From Microvirga tunisiensis (lineage in GTDB: Bacteria > Pseudomonadota > Alphaproteobacteria > Rhizobiales > Beijerinckiaceae): DNA of 41,958 nt. How positions within the stretch are numbered: the stretch's first letter is position 1; every line of letters begins with the position of its first letter. The DNA is taken from assembly GCF_009296175.1 (NCBI RefSeq), contig NZ_VOSK01000038.1, positions 1 to 41,958 on the forward strand. Direction: 5' to 3'. Positions 22,296-29,262 of the stretch are shown here, in pieces. The position numbers and the translations under genes were made by a program. The notes under the pieces were generated by a model. That model had not been told where the DNA came from. It saw nothing but the letters and a program-made list of their open reading frames with translations, and made no database searches.

Positions 22296-22906
22296 CAGAG
22301 ATCGACGAGCACATCGTCCGCACCAGGCACATCATGATCGGACGCGCCATCCCGACGGCCGACGAGTTGCTTAGGTTGTACCCGTTCCTCGGCGACAACC
22401 TCCTTTTGGACATCGTCACCTTCGCCAAATACGAGGCGGCCCACGGCCCGGAGCAGGCACGGCCCGCCGCCCAATCCCTGCTCGATGCCGTGGGGAACGC
22501 GGACATCTCCGACGCCGAGCTCGCCGGACACGTCGGCATCCTGATGGACGCGCTGCCGGAAGACGACCGGAGCGGGCGCCTCCGGTGCCGGCTCTACCGG
22601 GCAGTCCTCGGAGACCCGGCTTCCCGGCTTGCCGTTGCCTGTGACGCGGTGTCGGCCCTCGTGGCGGCGGCCGGGACGGACCAGCAGCCGACGCTCGCCG
22701 ACATCACGCTCGCCTGGGCCGCGCTGGGCTGGCTCGCCACGGTCGCGGCGGACGACGCATTCGTGCCGCTCTCGGGACGGCCGCGACCTGGATCCGTCGG
22801 GGATCTCGACGACACCGCCCGATACCATGGCCGCTCGCTCCTGCTGTGGCTGCTCGGGGACGCGTGGCCGGGAGTGCCGCCGCTGCGCCCGAGCGACCCC
22901 GGCTGA
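22292..22906 (+). CDS. Hypothetical helical protein (204 residues)
   Basis: This gene starts inside the stop of the frameshifted DUF6634-like gene. The protein is rich in leucine helices: RAIPTADELLRLYPFLGDNLLLDIVTFAKYEAAHG, HVGILMDALPEDDRSGRLRCRLYRAVL, DITLAWAALGWLATVAADDAF, and LLLWLLGDAWPGVPPL at the end. No membrane span is clear-cut. I recognise no family. The ATGA overlap indicates that the pair was a coupled unit; with the partner frameshifted, translation of this gene may depend on ribosomes restarting near 22065. Confidence 0.58.
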   Translation: MTEIDEHIVRTRHIMIGRAIPTADELLRLYPFLGDNLLLDIVTFAKYEAAHGPEQARPAAQSLLDAVGNADISDAELAGHVGILMDALPEDDRSGRLRCRLYRAVLGDPASRLAVACDAVSALVAAAGTDQQPTLADITLAWAALGWLATVAADDAFVPLSGRPRPGSVGDLDDTARYHGRSLLLWLLGDAWPGVPPLRPSDPG

Positions 22907-22982
22907 CGGAGGAGGTAACCATGGGATCGCTACAGGGACGACATCCGCCAGGACGTCATGGCTGGGATCAGGAGGCACGAAC

Positions 22983-23186
22983 GTGGTAAGGAAGCCAGGG
23001 AAGCCAGAGAACCCGGAAAGGCCGGAGCCGCCCGAACCCGCCCCGGTCACGAAGGCCAAGACGCTTGGGGAGGCCCTCGACGAGATGGGCTTCGTGGCGC
23101 CGGACCCGCCCAGGCGGATCACCCTCCGGCGATTGGGACCCGCCAGGCGGCTCACGCGCTGGAGAAAGCCCGAGGAGCAGGAGTGA
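22983..23186 (+). CDS. Small basic protein, copy 1 of a tandem pair
   Basis: A 67-residue protein starting at GTG 22983, chosen because a perfect AGGAGG lies at 22970-22975 with a 7-base spacer and no ATG fits. A Pro/Glu-rich head (KPGKPENPERPEPPEPAPV) is followed by TKAKTLGEALDEMGFVAPDPPRRITLRR and a tail LTRWRKPE. The second copy at 23237-23422 shares TKAKxxGEALDExGFVxxDPPRRIxxR and LTRWRKPx, with clear DNA similarity as well. The shared block with GEALDEMGF could be a short interaction motif. I know no named family. Confidence 0.6.
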   Translation: MVRKPGKPENPERPEPPEPAPVTKAKTLGEALDEMGFVAPDPPRRITLRRLGPARRLTRWRKPEEQE

Positions 23187-23236
23187 GCCCGTCACCGGGT
23201 CAAAGTCACGGATACCCGGATTCCAGGAGGATGACC

Positions 23237-23422
23237 TTGGCAGAGAAGCCCCAATCCCATCCCACCGACGAACCCCGTCCGGCCACCAAGGCGAAGTCAA
23301 TGGGCGAGGCGCTCGACGAGATCGGTTTCGTTCCGCTGGACCCGCCCAGGCGGATCATCGTCCGGGAAGACCATGCTCAGGAGCCGCTCACCCGCTGGAG
23401 AAAGCCCAAGGGTCAGAACTGA
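23237..23422 (+). CDS. Small basic protein, copy 2 of a tandem pair
   Basis: A paralogue of the gene at 22983-23186, sharing TKAKSMGEALDEIGFVPLDPPRRIIVRE and LTRWRKPKG. The start is debatable. ATG 23231 directly abuts the AGGAGG at 23225-23230 with no spacer, which is too close, while TTG 23237 lies 6 bases after it, the usual distance. I therefore favour TTG (61 residues); an ATG start would add two residues. The pair probably arose by tandem duplication. Function is unknown. Confidence 0.58.
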   Translation: MAEKPQSHPTDEPRPATKAKSMGEALDEIGFVPLDPPRRIIVREDHAQEPLTRWRKPKGQN

Positions 23423-23470
23423 GGCAGTGCTGCCCCCGGGAGCGAAGGCGCCGCATGAACCTGCGTGGTC

Positions 23471-23520
23471 CAGTTCTGTCCAGGATTTCGCGTATCGTGA
23501 AATGTTTTCACGACATTGGA
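23471..23520 (+). repeat. Two-block repeat, copy B
   Basis: CAGTTCTGTCCAGG (23471-23484) and TTTCACGACATTGGA (23506-23520) match copy A at 16462-16513 exactly in both blocks. Here the second block forms the right arm of a palindrome at 23495-23513, whereas in copy A only the half site is kept and the palindrome lies about 50 bp to the left. Confidence 0.55.
23495..23513. promoter_or_regulatory. Palindrome TCGTGAAA-TGT-TTTCACGA
   Basis: Perfect 8-bp arms around TGT, about 160 bp before the AbiEii-like start. It uses the same arm sequence as the palindrome at 16413-16431 upstream of the C5 methyltransferase. The symmetric form suggests the operator of a dimeric regulator that controls both loci (inference). 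Confidence 0.5.
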
Positions 23521-23670
23521 GTTGCGGCCCGTTCGGTACATGCTGTGGCAGCGCTCATCCCAACCTCGGGGTCTCTGCTTCCAGGCCACCCAATTCCCGC
23601 CGGCGATTTCCGGTTTGCCCGCCGCCTTCACATCATCCTCTCGCCGGACAGCACATCCGGGAGGGACGAC

Positions 23671-24531
23671 ATGAGCCAGCAAATCGCGGAGCGCGTAAAG
23701 GATACAGGCAGGAACAAGGGGATCGGCAGCGACCGGGCGCTTGCCCGATACGCCCAGGAGGGGGTTCTGCGCCGCATGAAGGCGGCATTCGGGGATCGAG
23801 TCGTGCTGAAGGGCGCGCTGCTCTTCCTCGTCGAGAACGGCAACGAGCATCGTCCCACTATGGACGCTGACCTGCATTTCCACGACGGGTTGGACGACGC
23901 CGTCGCCCGCATCAGGTATGCCCTCGCCGCTGACCTCGTCGACGGGCTCCGTTACGAGGTCACGAAGGTCATCCAGGCCGAGCACAACGAGGAGCCGGGC
24001 TATGGACTGCCGCTCGCCGCCTGGGTCGGCAAGACGAAGATCGACACGAAGGTCGACGTCGGCTTCGGCGGGCGGCGCCCCCGAGGCGTGGTCGAGAAGA
24101 CCTTCCCGTCTCTGCTCAAGGGCGCCGAGCCGCTGACCATCGCCTGCCTGCCGTGGCCGAACGTGGCGGCGGAGAAGATCCACGCAATCCAGTCACACGG
24201 TGTCCGCAACACGCGCATGAAGGACTTCCACGACATCGCGATCATCAAAGAGGGCCTCGATCCCGACGCGGTCGCACGCGCCATGGTCCGCACCTGGGAG
24301 GACCGCCATACCGAGCTGCCAACGGACCTGCTGCCCGGCCTCACCATCGACTACGCGGACAGCATGCAGAAGGTTTGGGAGGGCTTCGTGAAGCGGTCCA
24401 AGCTTGAGGGGAAGGCGCCCGCCCAGTTTGCTGAGGTAACCTACCGGATCCGGCCGTGGGTTGAGGATGTCCTGGAGCGTGCCCGCGTCCTGTCCAGGGA
24501 GGCGGCTCCCCGGGTGCCCTCCATCGCGTGA
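23671..24531 (+). CDS. AbiEii/AbiGii-type nucleotidyltransferase (DUF1814)
   Basis: A 286-residue protein of the AbiEii/MenT toxin superfamily, nucleotidyltransferases that modify tRNA or other targets. The active-site region is VVLKGALLFLVENGNEHRPTMDADLHF: KGALL at 47-51 and RPTMDAD at 61-67 with the two metal-binding Asp residues. A third acidic residue is Asp129 (DTKVDVGFG). The family C-terminal signature AEKIHAI...RMKDFHDI (Lys169, Lys184, Asp185) is intact, so the enzyme looks active. ATG 23671 follows GGGAGGG. No AbiEi antitoxin precedes it. Instead a small gene overlaps its stop and is frameshifted. The toxin role is inference. Confidence 0.83.
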   Translation: MSQQIAERVKDTGRNKGIGSDRALARYAQEGVLRRMKAAFGDRVVLKGALLFLVENGNEHRPTMDADLHFHDGLDDAVARIRYALAADLVDGLRYEVTKVIQAEHNEEPGYGLPLAAWVGKTKIDTKVDVGFGGRRPRGVVEKTFPSLLKGAEPLTIACLPWPNVAAEKIHAIQSHGVRNTRMKDFHDIAIIKEGLDPDAVARAMVRTWEDRHTELPTDLLPGLTIDYADSMQKVWEGFVKRSKLEGKAPAQFAEVTYRIRPWVEDVLERARVLSREAAPRVPSIA

Positions 24532-24742
24532 CCGGACGGGATCGGGGCGATTTTGGGGGCGCGGGTGACGCTCGCCGCCTGCGCGACGACATCGACGCCG
24601 AAACGTCGTCGAATACCAGTGGGAGGACAAGAACGTCGAGAAGCTCCTCGCCGAGGGCGTAGAGATCCCCGTCTGGGATCTCTCCTGCCTCGAGGCGGCG
24701 CTGCCGAACTGGAATCGGGAAGGATTCGATCTAGTCGGCTGA
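24528..24742 (+). pseudogene. Frameshifted small gene coupled to the AbiEii-like gene
   Basis: GTG 24528-24530 overlaps the stop of the AbiEii-like gene (GTGA), and the frame reads TGRDRGDFGGAGDARRLRDDIDAE up to 24602. Inserting one A at the GAAAC run (24600-24604) would continue it smoothly as NVVEYQWEDKNVEKLLAEG, then VEIPVWDLSCLEAALPNWNREGFDLVG, ending at TGA 24742. The reconstructed product is about 71 residues. The GC-rich third positions in both halves support a real gene with a single-base deletion. As an adjacent coupled gene it is a candidate antitoxin or cofactor, but I recognise no family. Confidence 0.5.
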
Positions 24743-24953
24743 GGCGCGACGCCAGCGGGACCACCGAGGGGCTGTCCTCCGGGGCGGCCCCTTTCCATTT
24801 CCGCGCCATGAAATCAATCCTTCGGCGCCACCGGCGGAAAGGATGCAGGTTTGCACCGTGCGCCGCCCACCGCCAAGCTCGACTCAGTGACGATGGACTT
24901 CCCGCAGAGGAGGCCGCTCACGACGCAAAAAACGTAACTGATGTGAGTGACCT

Positions 24954-26966
24954 GTGGTCGACCTATCCACGCCATCACCAATCCAGCATCACGTGGTCCC
25001 TCCGGGCGATGCCATCGCGCTATTCCTGTCGAGGTACGAGGTCGCGGGCTGGATCTCGTCCGCCGAGCGCTCCGCCCGCCGGGCGGACGCACCGCGCCGC
25101 AAGAAGAAGGCCGCCGAGCGCCTGCGCCGGATGACGGCCAAGGCCAGACGCGAAATGGACGCCGCCGAGTTCGCGGCGTGGCAGGCCGAGCAAGAATACG
25201 AGGCGGAGCGCGCCCAGTTCTTCATTGAGCGCGGCAAGGAGAAAGCCCGCTTCACCCACAAGCGCTTCACCCAGGGCTTCGAGCACGATCCCATCACCCT
25301 GATCGGCGGAGAGGAGGTTCCGGCCTTCCGCGAGCGCGGGCTGCGCAGCGAGGGGATGGGGGCGGCCGCGAAGCTCTTCGTTGCAGGCACCCGCCGCGGC
25401 TGGAAGATCCGCGGGTCGAACAACAAGGCAGTCATGTCCGTCCACTGGACCCGCCGCAAGGTGCATGCGTTGGACCTGCCGTGGATCGAGGGCAACCGCA
25501 AGATGGTCAGCCTCATCCGCATCGACCTGGACAAGGTGTTCAAGGGCGGCGTCTTCGAGCTCGTCTGGGAGCTGGAGCAGCTCGTCGGCCGGACGATCCC
25601 GTGCTTCCCCCACATGGTCGCAGGCGGCGGACTGCGCGAGAAGGAATGGCTCAACCTGCCCGAGGACAGGCGTCCGCTGGTACGTCCCCACTTGTGGTTC
25701 ATCCTGCCACCCGGCTCGGCCGTCGTCGCGACAGGCAACGGGAAGCAGCGCATCGTCGATCTCCTGGGGGGCGTACAACGCGGCCTGTGCCACGCCCTGC
25801 TCCACCTTGGAGCGGACCCCAACGCGCCGATCCTGTCGGTGCGCGGGAAGAACCCGCTGTCTCCGTACTTGCTCGGCTACGACCTGAACAACGAGGTGTT
25901 CCCGACCCTGTCGGAGTACAGCGAGTTCGTGCGGACCTCCGTCAGCCGCGAGGAATTGACCCGTATGGCCGCCGAGGTCCAGTCGACGGTCGGCAAGACA
26001 GCGTCCAATCTCGCCTTCACGACTTGGCAGAAGGAGGCCTACTCGATCCTGCACGCCCTCCGCTCCATCGGCGACGCCGAGTACCTGCGGTGCATCGAGA
26101 CGAAGGACCGCGAGGGGCTGGCCTTCATGTTGCGCGAGCGCATGGACCCGGCCGTCCTCGTCGAGCGCACGAACTGGCAGCCGAAGGACGTCGAGGCGAT
26201 ACTCGGTCACGTGATCTCCTACGCCGCTGGCGCCTGGGACCACGAGCGGGGAGCGGGCGGCAGGGCGAAGCGCGGGGCCATGCGCCACCTCATCACCGAG
26301 GGCATGACCGTGGAGGACCGTCGCCGGGCATCCGGTGTGTGGGCCGGCAGGGAGAAGGCCGACAAGGCGCTAACCGGTCTCGTCGAGGCGATCCGTCAGG
26401 TCGAGGCAGCGGGGGAGAACGTGACGAAGACGTCCGTTGCCCGCGTCTCAGGACTGCACCGCATCACCGTCGGTAGGCGCTGGGACGACGCCATGGCCAT
26501 CCTGTCCGGCGACTGTAACAATCGGTGCGTAGATATAAAGGCTCCCCACCTCTCCGGATCGACCGGGGGAAGGCGGAAGGGACCCAGGTCTGGACAGGAC
26601 TCGGGTTCCCTTCACACTCGACGCAAGCGGAAGAGCGAAGGATTCGGGAAGGGCAAGGGATTCATCCGGCCATCCTTCCTGCGTGACACAATCGGGGATG
26701 AGAAGGGCATCGCGCTGCTGAAGAGGAGACCGACCGTCGCGACAGTGGAGGCAACGGTGAACCCAGTCGACAGGACCGACGTCGGGGTCGAGCTGGCACC
26801 GGACGCGACGGCGCATCCCGCCCCAGCCGTCAGGGAAGCCGCTACGGGCGCATCGGAAGGCTCCGTGGTGCCATCCCTCGTCCCAACCAATCCCCCCTCC
26901 CAAATCCAACGGTGGACGCATCCACGGCCCGTCCCGTCCTCCGCATGGCACCCCCAGTCTTCGTGA
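24954..26966 (+). CDS. Primase-like plasmid replication initiator
   Basis: A 670-residue protein. The central part (about 185-320) follows the archaeo-eukaryotic-primase-type replicase fold of ColE2-like Rep proteins. It has LIRIDLDKVF (catalytic-type Asp pair near 191-193), RPHLWFILPPGSAV (244-257), QRGLCHALLHLGADPNAP and RGKNPLSPYL (297-305). A helical segment follows, then VARVSGLHRITVGRRW near 510, an HTH-like motif. The last 130 residues are low-complexity and GC-rich. The N-terminal 100 residues are rich in Arg, Lys and Ala. The start GTG 24954 has a weak ribosome-binding site and is uncertain. A second initiator beside repABC suggests a merged or formerly independent replicon. Confidence 0.72.
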   Translation: MVDLSTPSPIQHHVVPPGDAIALFLSRYEVAGWISSAERSARRADAPRRKKKAAERLRRMTAKARREMDAAEFAAWQAEQEYEAERAQFFIERGKEKARFTHKRFTQGFEHDPITLIGGEEVPAFRERGLRSEGMGAAAKLFVAGTRRGWKIRGSNNKAVMSVHWTRRKVHALDLPWIEGNRKMVSLIRIDLDKVFKGGVFELVWELEQLVGRTIPCFPHMVAGGGLREKEWLNLPEDRRPLVRPHLWFILPPGSAVVATGNGKQRIVDLLGGVQRGLCHALLHLGADPNAPILSVRGKNPLSPYLLGYDLNNEVFPTLSEYSEFVRTSVSREELTRMAAEVQSTVGKTASNLAFTTWQKEAYSILHALRSIGDAEYLRCIETKDREGLAFMLRERMDPAVLVERTNWQPKDVEAILGHVISYAAGAWDHERGAGGRAKRGAMRHLITEGMTVEDRRRASGVWAGREKADKALTGLVEAIRQVEAAGENVTKTSVARVSGLHRITVGRRWDDAMAILSGDCNNRCVDIKAPHLSGSTGGRRKGPRSGQDSGSLHTRRKRKSEGFGKGKGFIRPSFLRDTIGDEKGIALLKRRPTVATVEATVNPVDRTDVGVELAPDATAHPAPAVREAATGASEGSVVPSLVPTNPPSQIQRWTHPRPVPSSAWHPQSS

Positions 26967-27159
26967 CTGGATCGCACCAGAGGGAACGTGACCGTGCGGC
27001 AGCCGAGGACAGCGCCATATAGAACAGCGTCCGATGGGTCCGGTCACCCGTCCCGGGAAGCTGTAACCCTTCCGTCCGGCCCAGCGGGCGGCGGAGCGGG
27101 ACTGAAACGCGAAGGGATTGGCCCGGCCCGTGATGGCGCCATCCAAGGATTCGGCTCTC

Positions 27160-27374
27160 CCCTAGGCGTCGGCCTTGATCCTGGCGGAGGGCGATGCCGA
27201 CGGGCATGCCAGGGCCGTGATCGCGCGGGCGGCCTCGGGTTCCGCGACATTCAGAATCCGATCCCGTCCCTCGGCAAGCACCTGCTGTCCCGACCAGAGG
27301 CAAAGGCCATCGTCGTTGACTGGGTGAGGTCCGCCGGCGGATCGGGCGCCTTTGTCGCCGCCCAGGCGAGCTGA
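27160..27374 (+). pseudogene. Possible remnant of a frameshifted gene
   Basis: One frame reads ALILAEGDADGHARAVIAR AASGSATF and stops being coding-like near 27255. Another frame then reads IPSLGKHLLSRPEAKAIVVDWVRSAGGSGAFVAAQAS up to a TGA at 27374. Both stretches have high GC at third positions, whereas the opposing frames do not. An intrinsic terminator follows 55 bp later. I recognise no family, and the evidence is only compositional. Confidence 0.3.
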
Positions 27375-27429
27375 TACCTTCCTGGTGTCGGCCTCACTCG
27401 CCGTCACGTTTTTGCGAACACCACCTTCC

Positions 27430-27457
27430 AGGGGGGCTACGGCCTCCCTCTTTTTTT
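27430..27457 (+). terminator. Intrinsic terminator
   Basis: AGGGGGGC (27430-27437) pairs with GCCTCCCT (27442-27449) over 8 bp, one pair being G-T, with loop TACG. A C and seven T residues (27451-27457) follow directly. This is a textbook rho-independent terminator reading to the right. It would end transcripts from the Rep region or from the remnant before it. Confidence 0.8.
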
Positions 27458-27619
27458 GTCCGTTCCCCGAATCCTACCGGCGGCCCGGACAAGGCCCGGG
27501 AATCCTCCCAAATCCAAGTCTCGGGCAGACGTCCCGGAGAAAGGGCCGAGGATGGGACCGGGAATTCGACTACGTAAGGATGGCGATGGGGTTGCTGGGG
27601 CTCGGACGGTTTGCAGGGG

Positions 27620-28018
27620 ATGCTGCCGCCACGTGCGCCTTTCACCGCACCGACGGCCGCGCGGGCGTACGGGTGGATGTCGCTGTCCACGCTCCCGTCC
27701 GAGGTCGTGGTGGCGGTTCCCGACCGGATGGCCTACGACGCCGTGATGGCGCTCCGGCATCCGCGGACGCGGTTCCTGCCCGTGATCCAGCACGGGTACG
27801 AGGACGACGTCGTCGAAGGCGAGGACATCTTCGGGTTCGGCTATAGGATCGTCTCCCGGCGGCAGGCAATGGCGGCGCTGATGCACCTCGCGGCCGACGC
27901 TGGGGAGGCACTCCAGGAAGTCCTGCGGCGGGCTGCGCGGAATACCGCCCGGCATGATGCGATCCCGTCGACGGGGAGGGACAAAAACCCGGATAGCTCA
28001 CCGGAAATCCCCTTATAG
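27620..28018 (+). CDS. Hypothetical protein (132 residues)
   Basis: The frame has a Pro/Ala-rich head, then LSTLPSEVVVAVPDRMAYDAVMALRHPRTRFLPVIQHGYEDDVVEGEDIFGFGYRIVSRRQAMAALMHLAADAG, and a helical tail. The strand-helix pattern suggests a compact alpha/beta domain. I place the start at ATG 27620 (GCAGGGG just upstream); ATG 27677 is an alternative that removes the head. It is not a family I recognise. It lies downstream of a terminator, so it should have its own promoter. Confidence 0.5.
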   Translation: MLPPRAPFTAPTAARAYGWMSLSTLPSEVVVAVPDRMAYDAVMALRHPRTRFLPVIQHGYEDDVVEGEDIFGFGYRIVSRRQAMAALMHLAADAGEALQEVLRRAARNTARHDAIPSTGRDKNPDSSPEIPL

Positions 28019-28099
28019 TATCTTAAGCGATATCACCCCGTTTGCTCATCGGGTGAGCACACCCGGATTATGGTCCCTTGCATGGCCCAAGCCGATGAC

Positions 28100-28124
28100 G
28101 GTGGTGGGGAAGCACCCCGCCACC
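28100..28124 (+). repeat. Hairpin just before a ribosome-binding site
   Basis: GGTGG-T-GGGG (28100-28109) pairs with CCCC-G-CCACC (28115-28124) around loop AAGCA, giving 9 pairs with one mismatch. It ends about 5 bp before the AGGGAGG ribosome-binding site of the gene at 28140. It could be a leader structure that tunes translation. Confidence 0.4.
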
Positions 28125-28139
28125 ACAGGGAGGGATCAC

Positions 28140-28469
28140 ATGGCAGAGTTTCACGCACCCGACGAACTCCGGCGCTACCGCACCCGGCTCAAACGGCAGC
28201 GCGAGTACCAGGATGAATACAGGATTCGGCTTAAGAAGGAGCGGGTTCCCGACCGGGAGGACATTGCCGCGGGCATTCTCGCGATCAACCTGAGGATCTG
28301 GGCGCGGTCGCCCGAGACACTCGAGAAGGCGTCGCGGAACATTGCGGAGTTCATGTCCGAGACTGGGCTCGGGAACCGGAGGTTCGACGCCGAGAAGACA
28401 GCCGCCGCTCTCAAGGCGATGGTCGCCCGGGAGGTGAAGCGGCTCCGGCGCCGCGAGCGCGGGGAGTGA
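28140..28469 (+). CDS. Small charged helical protein (109 residues)
   Basis: ATG 28140 is preceded by AGGGAGG. The protein is highly charged and helical: LRRYRTRLKRQREYQDEYRIRLKKERVPDREDIAAGILAINLRIW, then LEKASRNIAEFMSETGLG, and a basic tail KRLRRRERGE. No family is recognised. It lies directly upstream of the four-gene ATPase/nuclease module and reads in the same direction, but about 250 bp and a likely promoter separate them, so I do not count it as part of the module. Confidence 0.58.
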   Translation: MAEFHAPDELRRYRTRLKRQREYQDEYRIRLKKERVPDREDIAAGILAINLRIWARSPETLEKASRNIAEFMSETGLGNRRFDAEKTAAALKAMVAREVKRLRRRERGE

Positions 28470-28512
28470 TCCCGGCCGGACATTGTTGACAAAATGGACG
28501 AAGGGTGGTCGG

Positions 28513-28526
28513 TCAAACAGGTTTGA
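28513..28526. promoter_or_regulatory. Inverted repeat TCAAAC-AG-GTTTGA upstream of the ATPase module
   Basis: Perfect 6-bp arms around AG, with outer GGTC/GACC bases nearly symmetric. A TTGACA hexamer lies just upstream at 28486-28491, so the repeat falls in the expected promoter-operator zone of the module, although the -10 is not obvious. Regulation of the module by a dimeric repressor or by its own middle component is possible (inference). Confidence 0.35.
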
Positions 28527-28722
28527 AAGACCAATGACGGGCAGTCCCGGGGCAGGAACGTGCGTGTAGTCAACCTCGAGGCGGGGCGTCATGTCAGGTG
28601 AACCCGGCGCCCACGATAGCGGCGGGAGGGGTTCCGCATTCCGTGACGCCCTTCGCCTTCTGTTTATCCTGGTGCGCGGGAGCGTGCCGCTCCCCCCGGA
28701 CCGGACGACGGACGAGCACGAC

Positions 28723-29262
28723 ATGGTGTTCATCGGCGAGAAGCGCGCGCAGGCCATCGATTTCTGGATGCGTTATCCCGACTACCTGGCCGACGACCTC
28801 CTCGACCTTTACGAGGAAAGCGGGGACGAGACGGCCGTGGCCGCGGCGCGGCGCATCTTCGAGGACGACGAGCCCGAGGTCCGCACCGTCAGGATGATCC
28901 GCTGGCGACGCGGGGCCTACGAGGATCTCCAGGACTCACTTGCGATCCTGCACTATCGCGGCCTTGTCGCGCCGATGAGGCGCGAGATCGGCCCCGACGC
29001 GATCCGATACGAGTTTCTCGTCGGTCCGAAGGCGAGGGGGTTCCTGGATGAGGCCGTCGCGGACCAGCCCGTGCTCGCGTGGTACGAGCGGCAGGTCGAC
29101 TTGGCCCTCAAGATCGCGACGACGCGCAGCGGTTCCGCCCTGAAGGACATCCACTATGAGCATCCCGAATATACGTCGACCCCGCACGGCACAGTGATCC
29201 CGTCCATTCGGCAGCGTGTCCTCGCGCGGCTGCGGACGATCGAAATCGGAAGACCCGAATGA
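28723..29262 (+). CDS. ABC-three-component-like middle component
   Basis: A 179-residue protein. The core has a winged-helix outline: VRMIRWRRGAYEDLQDSLAILHYRGLVAPMRREIGPDAIRYEFLVGPKARGFLDEAV, followed by PVLAWYERQVDLALKIA. This (helices, RGLV, strand, RYEFLxGxKARGFL, then WYxxQVxLA) is how middle components of ABC-three-component systems look. I start at ATG 28723; an in-frame ATG at 28591 with GAGG upstream would add 44 less conserved-looking residues. The gene overlaps the ATPase gene by 4 bp (ATGA). Its likely role is to link the ATPase to DNA or to the effector; this is inference. Confidence 0.6.
   Translation: MVFIGEKRAQAIDFWMRYPDYLADDLLDLYEESGDETAVAAARRIFEDDEPEVRTVRMIRWRRGAYEDLQDSLAILHYRGLVAPMRREIGPDAIRYEFLVGPKARGFLDEAVADQPVLAWYERQVDLALKIATTRSGSALKDIHYEHPEYTSTPHGTVIPSIRQRVLARLRTIEIGRPE

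Larger units (their letters stand above)
23423..23670. other. Leader of the AbiEii-like gene
   Basis: About 250 bp with no gene. It holds copy B of the two-block repeat (23471-23484 and 23506-23520), which includes a perfect 19-bp palindrome at 23495-23513. It should contain the promoter of the AbiEii-like gene. Confidence 0.5.
26967..27619. other. Gap holding a possible gene remnant and a terminator
   Basis: Some 650 bp downstream of the Rep gene. No intact gene is supported. Coding-like GC-rich third positions appear in two successive frames (27160-27374), and a strong intrinsic terminator lies at 27430-27457. Both are listed separately. Confidence 0.45.

Noticed and set aside
27162..27407. 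Minus-strand 81-residue frame
   Set aside because: Its codon pattern is weaker than that of the plus-strand frames over the same bases, and a plus-strand terminator follows.
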